A DNA stretch of 64,000 nucleotides from positions 62,001-126,000 of the forward strand of contig NZ_JAQZAK010000006.1 in the NCBI RefSeq assembly GCF_028737265.1, written 5' to 3'. The DNA comes from Actinomycetospora callitridis (GTDB taxonomy: Bacteria > Actinomycetota > Actinomycetes > Mycobacteriales > Pseudonocardiaceae). This document shows, one piece after another, positions 1-9,869 of the stretch. The stretch's first letter is position 1. Each line of letters starts with the position of its first letter. The translations under genes and the position numbers were made by a program. The notes below the pieces were generated by a model, which made no database searches, was not told the origin of the DNA, and was given only the letters and a program-made list of their open reading frames with translations.

Positions 1-932
1 GGGAGTCCGTCGAGCAGCAGGCGGCGGTTGACCGCGTAGTGCTCGACGTGCGCGTCGGCCTCGGTGACCGAGGCGTCGGTGAACGCCGCGAGCGCCGCGT
101 ACTGCGCCGGGACCGGCGGGCAGACGGTGAAGTTGCCGGCGATGACGTCCACGGCGCGCCGGAGCCGCTCGGGCACCAGCAGCCAGCCGAGCCGCCAGCC
201 GGTCATCGACCAGTACTTCGAGAACGACGTGACGACGAGCGCCTCGTGCGAGGTGCTCCAGGCGCTCGCGGTCGGCGGGGCGTCCCCGTACTCGATGCCG
301 TGATAGATCTCGTCGCTGATCAGCTGGATGCCGCGCTCCTCGCAGTACCTCGCGAGGGCGGCCAGCTCGCCGGGCTCGATGACGCTGCCGGTGGGGTTCG
401 CGGGGCTGGCGACCACGAGGCCCTTCGGCGTCGTGTCGAGGGCCTCGAGCATGGCGACCGTCGGCTGGAACCGCGTCTCCTCGCCGCAGGGCAGCTCGAC
501 GACGTCGCAACCGAGCGCCGCGAGGATGTTGCGGTAGCAGGGGTAGCCCGGGCGCGCGAGCACGACGGTGTCGCCCACGTCGAACGCGGCGAGGAACGCG
601 AGCAGGAAGCCGCCGGAGCCGCCCGTGGTCGCGATGACGTCCTCGGCGCGCACGGTATCGTCGCCGTAGCGCCGGCGGTGGTGGGCGGCGATCGCCTCGC
701 GCAGCTCGGGGGTCCCGAGCGAGCTCGTGTAGCCGAGGATCTGCTCGTCGAGCGCCCTCGCGGCGGCCGAGCGGACGTCGGCGGGCGCGGGGGTCGAGGG
801 CTGGCCGGCCGAGAGGTTCACCAGGTCGCCGTGGGTGCGGGCCCGTTCGCCGGCGGCGGCCCAGACGTCCATCACGTGGAACGGGGGGACCGTCGCCCGC
901 ACGGCCGGGCCGAGGCGCGCCAGACTCGTCAC
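1..932 (-). CDS. PLP-dependent class I/II aminotransferase (3' end off window)
   Basis: Fold-type I pyridoxal-phosphate aminotransferase moving an amino group between an amino acid and a 2-oxo acid in the cytoplasm; the substrate cannot be read from sequence. Reading leftward from GTG at 932, about 310 codons are visible. A glycine-rich cofactor loop (TTGGSGG), the ASPANPTG segment, a conserved SDEIYHGIEYG stretch and the SFSKYWSMTGWRLGW motif with the Schiff-base lysine are all present. An in-frame TAG at 942-944 just upstream limits the start to this GTG. The C-terminal end and stop lie beyond position 1, so it is partial, not broken. It is convergent with nothing visible and shares its strand with the transglycosylase modules immediately upstream (22-nt gap), so read-through from them is possible. 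Confidence 0.9.
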   Translation of the reverse strand, partial: MTSLARLGPAVRATVPPFHVMDVWAAAGERARTHGDLVNLSAGQPSTPAPADVRSAAARALDEQILGYTSSLGTPELREAIAAHHRRRYGDDTVRAEDVIATTGGSGGFLLAFLAAFDVGDTVVLARPGYPCYRNILAALGCDVVELPCGEETRFQPTVAMLEALDTTPKGLVVASPANPTGSVIEPGELAALARYCEERGIQLISDEIYHGIEYGDAPPTASAWSTSHEALVVTSFSKYWSMTGWRLGWLLVPERLRRAVDVIAGNFTVCPPVPAQYAALAAFTDASVTEADAHVEHYAVNRRLLLDGL

Positions 933-954
933 CGCCCCACCCTAGGTGCGCCGC

Positions 955-1944
955 TCAGTAGCCGACGTAGGAGTCTCCGCGCGCCAGGGCCTCGACGCCC
1001 GGGACGGCCGACACCGACCCGTAGCGGTCCACGGCGTAGCGGACGCCGGCGATGATGTTGTCGACCGGGTCGGTGATCTCGTCGTGGCCGGGCAGCTTGT
1101 ACGCCTCGAACGTCGGCCCGATCGTCTGCATCAGCCCCTGCGACGGCGTGCCCCTCTCGGCGTTCGCATCCCAGGTGTTGACCGCGTCGGGATCGCCGCC
1201 GGACTCGCGCTGGATGATCGTGGCGATCGCGGCCGGGTCCATCTTCTCGGGCGGGATCCCCGCGGCGGTGAGGATCGCGAGGGCCTCGCGGATCCAGTCG
1301 CCGACCCGGCCGGCTGGCGCCTGACCAACGGCGCTCCTCACGACCGTCGGCGTAGCGCCGGACGGCGGGGCGTCGAGGCCCTCGAGCGCCGCGAACGACG
1401 TGAGCCCGTCGGCGAGGTCGCGGATGCGGGCCGCCGACGCCGTCAGCTCGGCCTCCGCGCGCCGGACGGCGGTGCGCGCCGCCTCGGTGGGTCCGCGCAC
1501 GGCGTCGCCCGCGAGCCGGTCGGCGAGGTCCGGCGGCGCGTCGGGCACGGTCGCCGCCTGTGCCCGGGCGCTCCCGGCCAGGGCGACGGCGCGCGCCACC
1601 TGCTGGTCGATCTCGCGGCGCAGGTCCTCGAGCACCACCCCGACCTGGTCGAGCACCGGGCCGGCCTCGACGAGCGCCGACCGGTCGCGCGCGCCGGCCG
1701 CCGCGAACGCGCGTGCCCAGTCGCCGAACGCCGTCGCCCCCGTGCCCCGCCAGCGGCCCTCGACCGCCGCCGCGCCGCGTCCCACCGCGCGCATCGACCC
1801 GTCGACGGCGTCACCGACCGCCACGATCTGCGCCGCGGACGCCCGCAACGCACCCGGATCGACCGTCCGGACCCGTCCCGCGATCGCCGCGAGCTCGGCG
1901 GCCGCGGGCTCCCCGGCGAGGGCGGCCTCGAGATCCCCGGACAC
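955..1944 (-). CDS. WXG100-like / SLT transglycosylase fusion (copy 1)
   Basis: 329-residue protein with an N-terminal all-helical region (about 1-190) carrying a W65-R-G67 turn typical of WXG100 type VII secretion substrates, and a C-terminal lytic transglycosylase/lysozyme-like domain (about 212-329) with the catalytic Glu in a QRESGGDP motif near residue 247 and a GLMQ motif. The likely job is peptidoglycan cleavage outside the membrane. There is no Sec signal peptide, so export by an ESX-type system is the natural inference. GTG start at 1944 lies 3 nt after the stop of the small EspC-like gene, giving a two-gene unit. It is paralogous to the protein at 2313-4331: the Trp falls at the same residue number and the C-terminal ~118 residues are nearly colinear. 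Short linker, no acidic repeats here. Confidence 0.82.
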   Translation of the reverse strand: MSGDLEAALAGEPAAAELAAIAGRVRTVDPGALRASAAQIVAVGDAVDGSMRAVGRGAAAVEGRWRGTGATAFGDWARAFAAAGARDRSALVEAGPVLDQVGVVLEDLRREIDQQVARAVALAGSARAQAATVPDAPPDLADRLAGDAVRGPTEAARTAVRRAEAELTASAARIRDLADGLTSFAALEGLDAPPSGATPTVVRSAVGQAPAGRVGDWIREALAILTAAGIPPEKMDPAAIATIIQRESGGDPDAVNTWDANAERGTPSQGLMQTIGPTFEAYKLPGHDEITDPVDNIIAGVRYAVDRYGSVSAVPGVEALARGDSYVGY

Positions 1945-1947
1945 GGC

Positions 1948-2253
1948 TCAGCCCCCGGCCGGCGCGAGCAGCTCGGTGTTCGCGCCCTCGGTCCCGCGGA
2001 CGAGACGCACGGTCGCGTCGAGGGCCCGCGCGGCCTCGCGGAGCCGGGCGCCGGCGGCGTCGAGGTCGGCGACGAGCGCTCGCGTCAGGGCGGCCACGGC
2101 GTCGATCAGGGCGCGCGCGGCGTCCAGACCCCCGAGCTCCGGCGGTGGCGTCGCGGCCCACCGGTCGGCCAGCACCGGCATCCGTTCCGCCTCGCCCGCC
2201 ACGACCGTGCGCGCCTCCTCGAGGGTGTCGGTGTCGTAGGCGATGTCGTCCAC
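1948..2253 (-). CDS. EspC-like small helical protein (copy 1)
   Basis: 101-residue, alanine-rich, predicted two-helix protein of the size and composition of the ESX-1 EspC-like / type VII secretion target families. These usually act as secretion partners of WXG100-type proteins encoded next to them. No transmembrane segment or signal peptide is visible. GTG at 2253 is the likely start; no clear Shine-Dalgarno sequence is seen, so the message may be leaderless or nearly so. It directly precedes (3-nt gap) the WXG100/SLT gene, and the same small-then-large arrangement recurs at 4339-4635/2313-4331. Family assignment rests on size, helicity and context rather than a diagnostic motif. Confidence 0.68.
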   Translation of the reverse strand: MDDIAYDTDTLEEARTVVAGEAERMPVLADRWAATPPPELGGLDAARALIDAVAALTRALVADLDAAGARLREAARALDATVRLVRGTEGANTELLAPAGG

Positions 2254-2312
2254 GGGGAGGACGGTAGGTCGCCGGGCGGGCGTCCGGGTGCGGTTCGGGA
2301 GAACTGGCCGGC

Positions 2313-4331
2313 TCAGTAGCCGACGTAGGAGTCGCCGCGGGCCACGGCCTCGACGCCCGGCACCTGCGACACCGATCCGTACCGGTCGATGGCGTAGCGG
2401 ACCCCGGCGATGATGTTGTCGATCGGATCGGTGATCTCGCCGTGCCCGGGGAGCTTGTGCGCGTCGAACGTCGGCCCGATGGTCTGCATCAGCCCCTGCG
2501 ACGGTGTGCCCTTGTCAGCGTTCGAGTCCCAGTCGTTGGTCGCCTCGGGGTCGCCGCCCGACTCGTGCTCGATGATCGTGGCGATGTCGTCGGGATCCAT
2601 CTTGTCGAGGGGGACGCCCTCGGCCCGGAGCACGGCCATCGCCTCGCGGATCCAGTCCCCGACCTGACCCTGCGGCCCACCCGTCGGCGCCGCCCCGGCG
2701 TCGGTGGCGCTGCCGCTGCCGTCCTCCGACGTGCCGGTCACGGCCCCGTCCTCGCTCTCGGCGTCGGCGGTCTCAGCGTCGTCGGCGTCGTCCCTGTTCG
2801 CGCCGCCGCCCTCGTCCTCGGCGGCTGCCTCCGAGCCCGACCCCTCGTCGTCGCCGTTGTCCTCGCCCTCGTCATCGCTCTTCTCGTCCCCGCCCTCGGA
2901 CGCCGAGTCGTCGGACCCGGAGCCGTCGGACCCGGAGCCGTCGGACCCGGAGCCGTCGGACGCGGGGGCCTCCGCGTCCGAGGTGTCCTCGAGGAAGTCG
3001 TCCCCGAGGTCGCTGGAGTCGCCGACACCGCCGGAACCCGAATCGTCCGCACCGGACGCTTCGGAATTCGAAGCATCCCCATCACCCGAGCCCGACGCCT
3101 CGGAATCCGGAGCCTCCTCCAGGAAGTCGTCCCCGAGGTCGCTGGAGTCGCCCACACCCCCAGAACCCGACTCCTCCACAGCGGACGCTTCGGAATTCGA
3201 AGCATCCTCGCCGTCGGCCTCACCACCCGAGCCCGACGCCTCGGAGTCCGGAGCGTCCTCGAGGAAGTCGTCCCCCAGGTTGCTCGAGTCGCCCACACCT
3301 CCAGAAGCCGAGCCGTCCGCCTCAGTTGCTTCGGAAACCGAAGCATCGCCACCACCTGAGCTCGACCCGTCTCCCAGGTCACTCGAGTCGCGCACACCCC
3401 CGGAACTCGACTCAGTCGACTCGGACACTTCGGAATCCGAAGCATCCCCACCACCCGAGCTCGACCCCTCGACCGAATCACTCGAGTCACCCGCACCCCC
3501 GGAACCCGAATCGGCCGCCCCCGACGCTCCGGACTCCGAGCACTCGGACGACTCCCCGCCGGAGGATCCGGACGCGTCGTCGGCCGAGGACGACTCGCTC
3601 ACGGACGAGACGTCCGACGAGGCGCTACCCCCGTCGAGATCGATGCCCTGCGCGCCGCCGTCGCCGCCGAGGGAGGCGGGAACAGTGGCGAGCGACTCGC
3701 CGGCCGGGATCACCGGCCAGCCGAGCGGACCCCCGCCCTCGGCCGGGGCGATGGGGCGTGCGTCGGGGGCGGGCAGGCGGGAGAAGCCCACGACGTCGGC
3801 CGTCATCTCGCGGAGGGCCCGTGCCGCGTCGCCGAGGGCGGTCTCGGCGCGCTCGACGGCGGTGCGGGCGGCGGCGGTGGGCTCGGCCATGGCCTGGGCG
3901 GCGAGCTGGTCGGCCATCGGGGCGCGGGCCGGGTCGGCGAGGGCCTCGGTGCGGGCCCGGCGGGCGGCGTCGAGGGCACGGGAGACCTGGGTGTCGACCT
4001 CGCTGCGCAGTGCGGCGAGCTCCCGGCCGGTTTCGTCGATGCGCACGCGGATCCGCCCGGCCGCGTCGAGGGTCCGCGTTCCGGCGCGGCCGAAGTCGTC
4101 GAGGTACCCGGTGAGGGCCTCGGCGCCCCGCCCCTGCCAGGCGCCCTGCACCTCGTCACCGTGGCGGCGCACCGCGCGCACCGACCCGTCCACACTCTCG
4201 ACCATGGACCCGAGTCGGCGGCCCATCCCGTGCAGCACCTCGGGGTCGACCTGCTGCACCCGGGCGACGAGCGCGCTGAGCTCCTGCCCCCCGGGCTGGG
4301 CGGCGAGCTCGCCGACGGCGTCGAAGGCCAT
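2313..4331 (-). CDS. WXG100-like / SLT transglycosylase with long acidic repeat linker (copy 2)
   Basis: 672-residue paralogue of the 955-1944 protein. Residues 1-185 form the helical WXG100-like region (W65-Q-G67); residues about 234-554 are a Ser/Asp/Glu/Gly-rich repeat linker; residues about 555-672 are the SLT transglycosylase domain with catalytic Glu near 590 (EHESGGDP) and GLMQ. Probably a cell-wall hydrolase exported by a type VII route, with the linker spanning or binding the wall. ATG at 4331 is chosen although the frame stays open upstream to 4517, because the upstream part overlaps the small partner gene out of frame and the N-terminus MAFDAVGELA aligns with copy 1. It lies 7 nt after the stop of its EspC-like partner. 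Confidence 0.82.
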   Translation of the reverse strand: MAFDAVGELAAQPGGQELSALVARVQQVDPEVLHGMGRRLGSMVESVDGSVRAVRRHGDEVQGAWQGRGAEALTGYLDDFGRAGTRTLDAAGRIRVRIDETGRELAALRSEVDTQVSRALDAARRARTEALADPARAPMADQLAAQAMAEPTAAARTAVERAETALGDAARALREMTADVVGFSRLPAPDARPIAPAEGGGPLGWPVIPAGESLATVPASLGGDGGAQGIDLDGGSASSDVSSVSESSSADDASGSSGGESSECSESGASGAADSGSGGAGDSSDSVEGSSSGGGDASDSEVSESTESSSGGVRDSSDLGDGSSSGGGDASVSEATEADGSASGGVGDSSNLGDDFLEDAPDSEASGSGGEADGEDASNSEASAVEESGSGGVGDSSDLGDDFLEEAPDSEASGSGDGDASNSEASGADDSGSGGVGDSSDLGDDFLEDTSDAEAPASDGSGSDGSGSDGSGSDDSASEGGDEKSDDEGEDNGDDEGSGSEAAAEDEGGGANRDDADDAETADAESEDGAVTGTSEDGSGSATDAGAAPTGGPQGQVGDWIREAMAVLRAEGVPLDKMDPDDIATIIEHESGGDPEATNDWDSNADKGTPSQGLMQTIGPTFDAHKLPGHGEITDPIDNIIAGVRYAIDRYGSVSQVPGVEAVARGDSYVGY
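2670..3632 (-). repeat. Coding tandem repeats: Ser/Asp/Glu/Gly linker
   Basis: Within the SLT gene, imperfect units of roughly 99-141 bp recur four to five times. Landmarks are AGGAAGTCGTCC at 2992, 3121 and 3262, and a palindromic TTCGGAATTCGAA-type core inside several units. At protein level the unit reads approximately GGVGDSSDLGDDFLED followed by a DASNSEAS-like part. A finer 15-bp repeat (GlySerAsp-type, three copies) sits near 2919-2965. The sequence is strongly acidic and disordered in character. Repeat-number change by slippage or recombination is expected from this structure. Confidence 0.85.
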
Positions 4332-4338
4332 CACGGAC

Positions 4339-4635
4339 TCACGCGGCGGAGAGCGACGCGGCGGCGTCGCGGTCGTCGGCCTGGATCGCGGTGAGCGCCG
4401 CGTCGAGGGCCCGGTCGACCCCGTCGAGCCGCGACCCGGCGGCGGCGAGCTCGCCGTCCAGGACGCGCACGACCTCGTCGAGCGCGCCCAACATCGCCCC
4501 GGCGGAGGCGAGGTCACCGAGACCGGCGCGGGGGACGACGACCTGGTCGATCATCGCCGGCACCCGGCGCGCCTCGGCGGCGACGGCGGTGCGCGCCTGC
4601 TCGAGGGTCGCCGGGCCGAGGACGAGATCGGGCAT
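4339..4635 (-). CDS. EspC-like small helical protein (copy 2)
   Basis: 98-residue alanine-rich helical protein, the counterpart of the 1948-2253 product and placed identically, 7 nt before its WXG100/SLT partner. ATG at 4635 is taken as start (MPDLVLGPAT...); the frame remains open further upstream but that part overlaps purD's 3' end antiparallel-free region and has no family resemblance. Both copies share a leading ...T-LEEART / LEQARTAV segment, supporting duplication of the whole two-gene unit. Likely a type VII secretion partner; no enzymatic motif. Confidence 0.68.
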   Translation of the reverse strand: MPDLVLGPATLEQARTAVAAEARRVPAMIDQVVVPRAGLGDLASAGAMLGALDEVVRVLDGELAAAGSRLDGVDRALDAALTAIQADDRDAAASLSAA

Positions 4636-4690
4636 GGCGGGATGGTAGGTCGGCGCGTGGCCCGGCCGGGGCCGTTTCGCGGAACCCGTG

Positions 4691-5959
<1,269 letters not shown>

Positions 5960-6123
5960 GGGCGCCACGCTACGGGTGCCCGGTGTGCGCCGACGATGTG
6001 GCTTTCCTGGCGTCCAGTGCCAGCGTGGACGCAGGGCTTGCACCCGCGGTGCACCAGCAGTTCACCGCCCCGTCGCGGGGCGAGGTGGCGGGGAGGGCGC
6101 GGGGCGGGCGAGGATGCGCAGCG

Positions 6124-7326
6124 ATGTACACGCCGGGGTGGGTGCCGTCCGCGTTGTCCCGCCGGAGCGCACTGTGGGGAGGGCTCGCCGCGGCCGGGGC
6201 GCTGGCCGCCGGGTGCTCGAACACCCCCGTCGCCGGCCCCGCGCCGCCGCCGACCGGGACGCCCTCCCCGTCACCGATGCCGACGCCCGCCCCGCCGGTG
6301 CCGGCGCCGACGGGCCCGCCGCGGGTCATGGTCGTGGGGCACCGCGGCGCCTCCGGGTACCGGCCCGAGCACACGCTCGCGGCGTACGAGCTCGCGATCC
6401 GAATGGGTGCCGACGCCGTCGACGTCGACCTCGTGCCCACCCGCGACGGGGCGCTGGTCGCGCGCCACGAGCCCGAGATCGGCGGGACCACCGACGTCGC
6501 CGAGCGCCCCGAGTTCGCCTCACGCCGCACCACCAAGCAGATCGACGGGACCACCTACACCGGCTGGTTCACCACCGACTTCACGCTCGCCGAGCTGCGC
6601 ACGCTGCGCGCGAAGGAGCGCATCCCGCAGACGCGCCCGCACAACACCCTTTACGACGGCCGGTTCCCGCTGGTGACGTTCGACGAGGTCCTCGACCTGC
6701 TCGACCGCCTCGCCGCCGAGCTGCGCCGCCCGGTCGGCGTGCTGCCCGAGGTCAAGCACTCCACCTACTTCGCGAGCCTCGGCCTGCCGGTGGAGCCCGG
6801 GCTGGTCGAGACCCTGCGCCGGCGGGGCCGCGACGGCGCGGACTCCGGGGTGATCATCCAGTCGTTCGAGACCGCCAACCTCCGGGCGCTGAAGACGCAG
6901 GTCGCCTGCCCGCTCCTGCAGCTCGTCGACGCCGCCGGCACCCGGCCCGCCGACCTCGTGGCCGCGGGCGACCCGCGCACCTCGGAGGCCCTGGTGACCC
7001 CGCAGGGCCTGCGGGAGGTCGCCGGCTACGCGACCTGGCTCGGCCCGACCAAGGAGCTGATCATCCCGCTCGGGCCGGACGACGCCTCGGGTGCGCCGAC
7101 GACCCTGGTCCGCGACGCGCGCGCGGCGAACCTGCGGGTCATGCCCTACACGTTCCGCAACGAGAACGAGTTCCTCCCCGTGGGGCGGCGACGGGGCGGG
7201 CCAGCCGCGCCCGCGGACACCTACGGCGACGCGTTCGGCGAGTACCGGCAGTACGTCGCCCTGGGCGTCGACGCCGTCTTCAGCGACGACCCGGATACGG
7301 CGTTGGCAGCGATAACGCCCACCTGA
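6124..7326 (+). CDS. Glycerophosphodiester phosphodiesterase, Tat/lipoprotein type
   Basis: Hydrolyses glycerophosphodiesters to glycerol-3-phosphate and an alcohol, probably outside the membrane. The 400-residue product begins with a twin-arginine pair (RR13-14), a short hydrophobic stretch and a lipobox LAAG-C31, then a Pro/Thr-rich tether (about 35-65) and a GDPD domain starting VGHRGASGYRPEHT with catalytic His73-Arg and the AVDVDL metal-binding acids. ATG at 6124 is chosen because it places the signal peptide correctly; the open frame from 5983 adds no sensible sequence. Divergent from purD with about 165 nt between starts, which must hold both promoters. Substrate specificity is not predictable. 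Confidence 0.92.
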   Translation: MYTPGWVPSALSRRSALWGGLAAAGALAAGCSNTPVAGPAPPPTGTPSPSPMPTPAPPVPAPTGPPRVMVVGHRGASGYRPEHTLAAYELAIRMGADAVDVDLVPTRDGALVARHEPEIGGTTDVAERPEFASRRTTKQIDGTTYTGWFTTDFTLAELRTLRAKERIPQTRPHNTLYDGRFPLVTFDEVLDLLDRLAAELRRPVGVLPEVKHSTYFASLGLPVEPGLVETLRRRGRDGADSGVIIQSFETANLRALKTQVACPLLQLVDAAGTRPADLVAAGDPRTSEALVTPQGLREVAGYATWLGPTKELIIPLGPDDASGAPTTLVRDARAANLRVMPYTFRNENEFLPVGRRRGGPAAPADTYGDAFGEYRQYVALGVDAVFSDDPDTALAAITPT

Positions 7327-7394
7327 CTCCGCGCCGGCGGATCGAGCACGTGGCGCGACGACGGAGCGCCAGGTGCTGCACGCCTCGGCGCGAC

Positions 7395-7694
7395 CTACGG
7401 CGCGAGCCGCCGGTCGATGTAGCACCAGCGCCACGTCTCGTTCGGCTCGTGCGAGCGCATGACGGCGTGGCCGGTGTCCTCGTGGTGCTTCGAGGCGTGC
7501 CGGTACGGGCTGGAGTCGCAGCAGGCGACGTGCCCGCAGTCCAGGCACTTCCGCAGGTGCGCCCACGCCGTGTAGCCGTCGGCCCGGCAGTCCGGGCAGA
7601 TCAGCGTCTCGCCCTCGCTCGCCACGGCACTCGGAGCCGGGTCGGTGGCGATGCCCTCGGGACCGATGGTCAACAGGTGTTCGCAGGCTCCCAC
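7395..7694 (-). CDS. UBP-type zinc-finger protein
   Basis: 99-residue single-domain protein matching the zinc-finger UBP fold found alone in many actinobacteria. The metal ligands are readable: an early Cys-Glu-His, CPDC, CLDCGHVAC, then several His (YRHASKHHEDTGH). In eukaryotes this domain binds ubiquitin C-termini; in bacteria without ubiquitin its partner is unknown and no reaction can be assigned. GTG at 7694 is the start, with no better candidate. It lies between the phosphodiesterase (convergent, 69 nt) and purA (same strand, about 95 nt downstream of the purA stop), so it may be co-transcribed after purA. Confidence 0.85.
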   Translation of the reverse strand: MGACEHLLTIGPEGIATDPAPSAVASEGETLICPDCRADGYTAWAHLRKCLDCGHVACCDSSPYRHASKHHEDTGHAVMRSHEPNETWRWCYIDRRLAP

Positions 7695-7789
7695 CCGGAC
7701 GAGTCTACTGGCCGACGTCCCGCGGGCCCCAGGGTTCGCGACTTCCCGGAGCGCGACGGAGGAGCGCTCCGGGTCGTCGCTCGAACCCG

Positions 7790-9064
7790 TCAGCGGACAA
7801 CCGTCTCGTCGCGTCCCGGACCGACGCCGATCGCCGAGACCGGCGCCCCGGAGAGCTGCTCGATCCGCTCGACGTAGTCGCGCGCCTTGGCCGGCAGGTC
7901 GGCGAAGGAGCGGCAGGCCGAGATGTCCTCGAACCAGCCCGGCATCGTCTCGTACACCGGCACCGCGGTGCTCACGTCGGCCTGGGTCATCGGCATCTCG
8001 TCGACCCGCTGCCCGTCGACCTCGTAGCCCACGCAGATCGGCACGTTCTCCAGGCCGGAGAGCACGTCGAGCTTGGTGAGGAACAGGTCGGTGATCCCGT
8101 TGACCCGCACCGCGTACCGGGCGATCACGGCGTCGAACCAGCCGCAGCGCCGGCTGCGGCCGGTGGTCACGCCGAACTCGCCGCCGGTCTTGCGCAGGTA
8201 CTCGCCGTCGGCGTCGAAGAGCTCGGTCGGGAACGGGCCGGAGCCGACCCGGGTCGTGTAGGCCTTGAGGATCCCGATCACGCGGCCGATGCGCGTCGGC
8301 CCGATCCCCGAGCCCGCCGCGGCGCCGCCGGCCGTCGGGCTCGACGACGTCACGAACGGATAGGTCCCGTGGTCGACGTCGAGCAGCGTGCCCTGCGAGC
8401 CCTCGAGCAGCACGGTCTCGCCGCGCTCGAGGGCCTGGTGCAGCGCGAGGCGGGTGTCGGCGATGCGGTGGGCGAAGCCCTCGGCGTGGCCGAGCACGGT
8501 GTCGGCGACCTCGTCGACGTCGAGCGCGCGCCGGTTGTAGATCTTGACGAGGATCTGGTTCTTGAGCTCGAGCGCCGCCTCGACCTTCTCGCGCAGCAGC
8601 TTCTCGTCGAGCAGGTCCTGCATCCGCACGCCGACGCGCGCGACCTTGTCCTGGTAGGCCGGGCCGATGCCGCGTCCCGTGGTGCCGATCCGGGACTTGC
8701 CCAGGAAGCGTTCGGTGACCTTATCGATGGCCACGTGGTACGGCATGATCACGTGCGCGTCGGCGGAGATCAGCAGCTTGCCGGTGTCGACGCCTTTGCC
8801 CTCGAGCTCGGCGAGCTCCTCGAGCAGCACACCCGGGTCGACCACGACGCCGTTGCCGATCACGTTGGTGACACCCGGCGTCAGGATCCCCGACGGGATG
8901 AGGTGCAGCGCGAAGTTCTTGCCGTCGGGGAGGACGACGGTGTGCCCCGCGTTGTTGCCACCCTGGTAACGCACGACCCACTGGACCTGCTCACCGAGGA
9001 TGTCGGTGGCCTTGCCCTTGCCCTCGTCACCCCACTGGGCGCCGATGAGGACGATGGCCGGCAT
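7790..9064 (-). CDS. purA: Adenylosuccinate synthetase
   Basis: GTP-dependent conversion of IMP and aspartate to adenylosuccinate, the first committed AMP step. The 424-residue protein starts MPAIVLIGAQWGDEGKGKAT, which includes the P-loop-like GDEGKGK, followed by NNAGHTV, the TTGRGIGPAYQDK switch region, the LLEGSQGTLLDVDHGTYPFVTSS segment and the SRRCGWFD IMP site; length is normal. ATG at 9064 is firm from this N-terminus. The gene is divergent from a conserved hypothetical gene at 9144, an arrangement also remembered for purA (Rv0357c) and Rv0358 in M. tuberculosis. Confidence 0.98.
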   Translation of the reverse strand: MPAIVLIGAQWGDEGKGKATDILGEQVQWVVRYQGGNNAGHTVVLPDGKNFALHLIPSGILTPGVTNVIGNGVVVDPGVLLEELAELEGKGVDTGKLLISADAHVIMPYHVAIDKVTERFLGKSRIGTTGRGIGPAYQDKVARVGVRMQDLLDEKLLREKVEAALELKNQILVKIYNRRALDVDEVADTVLGHAEGFAHRIADTRLALHQALERGETVLLEGSQGTLLDVDHGTYPFVTSSSPTAGGAAAGSGIGPTRIGRVIGILKAYTTRVGSGPFPTELFDADGEYLRKTGGEFGVTTGRSRRCGWFDAVIARYAVRVNGITDLFLTKLDVLSGLENVPICVGYEVDGQRVDEMPMTQADVSTAVPVYETMPGWFEDISACRSFADLPAKARDYVERIEQLSGAPVSAIGVGPGRDETVVR

Positions 9065-9143
9065 GTCAAACTCCCTGGCGTCGACTCCGTTGGTCGCACG
9101 GGAGTGCGGGCCGCCCCGTGCAGCGAAAGGGTAGTCCACGCGT

Positions 9144-9869
9144 GTGCCGCGGCTCGTCCTCACGGGGTCCCTGGTGCGCGTGATGACCTGCGGGGACTCC
9201 GCCCGGGCCCGCTGGGCGCCCTGGCTGCCCGCGGACGGCACCCCGCGACACGACCTCCCCGACCTCCCGGCGCGCGCCGACGTCGACCCGGTGCTCGCGG
9301 ACGTCCCGGCCGGCGGGCGCCTCGCGGTGGCGGGTGACGACGCGGCCCTCGCCGCCGTCCTCGTGCGCCTGCTGCGCCGCGAGCGCCTCGACGTCGCCGT
9401 CGCCGTGCTCCCCGCGCCCGACTCCGCCGCGGCCGGCGTCTGGGGCGTCCCCACCGACCCCTCGACTGCGGTCGCCCTCGCCCGCGACGGCGTCGCCCAC
9501 CGGGCACCGCTGGTCCGCGACGACCACGGCGGACTCGTCGCCGGACGCCACGCGACCGGACCGTTCCACGGCGAGGTCTACTGCGACGAGCACCTCGTCG
9601 CGCGCGGCGACGCCGAGAGCCTGGTCGTCGTCCCGGACCCCGGGGGCGGCGTGACCGTGACCGTCACCGGCCCGCGCCGGCTCGCCGGGCTGCGCGCGGG
9701 GCAGGTCACGACGCTCTCGGGCCGGGCCGTGCAGCTCGGCTGCCGCCCGCCCGTGCCCGTGGTCCGCGACGGCGTCCACGGCGCCCGGCCCGTGGCCCGG
9801 CGTAGCTGGTACCGGCACACGCAGGACTGGCTGCTGGTCAGTCCTCGGGAGGGGTCAGCGGGACGGTGA
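9144..9869 (+). CDS. Conserved hypothetical protein beside purA
   Basis: 241-residue soluble protein of unknown function. An N-terminal segment pairs a possible Rossmann-like strand (GGRLAVAGDDAALAAVLVRLLRRERLDVAVAVLP, here cited only as a region around residues 53-90) with a C-terminal beta-rich part (VTVTVTGPRRL). This resembles in outline the nucleotide-binding half of diacylglycerol-kinase-like proteins, but the catalytic GGDGT motif is absent, so no kinase activity is claimed. GTG start at 9144 lies 79 nt from the divergent purA start. Synteny with Rv0358 of M. tuberculosis (from memory) supports it as a real gene. Its 3' end overlaps the convergent small gene below by 32 nt. Confidence 0.72.
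   Translation: MPRLVLTGSLVRVMTCGDSARARWAPWLPADGTPRHDLPDLPARADVDPVLADVPAGGRLAVAGDDAALAAVLVRLLRRERLDVAVAVLPAPDSAAAGVWGVPTDPSTAVALARDGVAHRAPLVRDDHGGLVAGRHATGPFHGEVYCDEHLVARGDAESLVVVPDPGGGVTVTVTGPRRLAGLRAGQVTTLSGRAVQLGCRPPVPVVRDGVHGARPVARRSWYRHTQDWLLVSPREGSAGR

Noticed and set aside
9144..9869. Diacylglycerol-kinase-like enzyme
   Set aside because: The general strand/helix outline fits, but the catalytic GGDGT loop is absent, so it is left as hypothetical.
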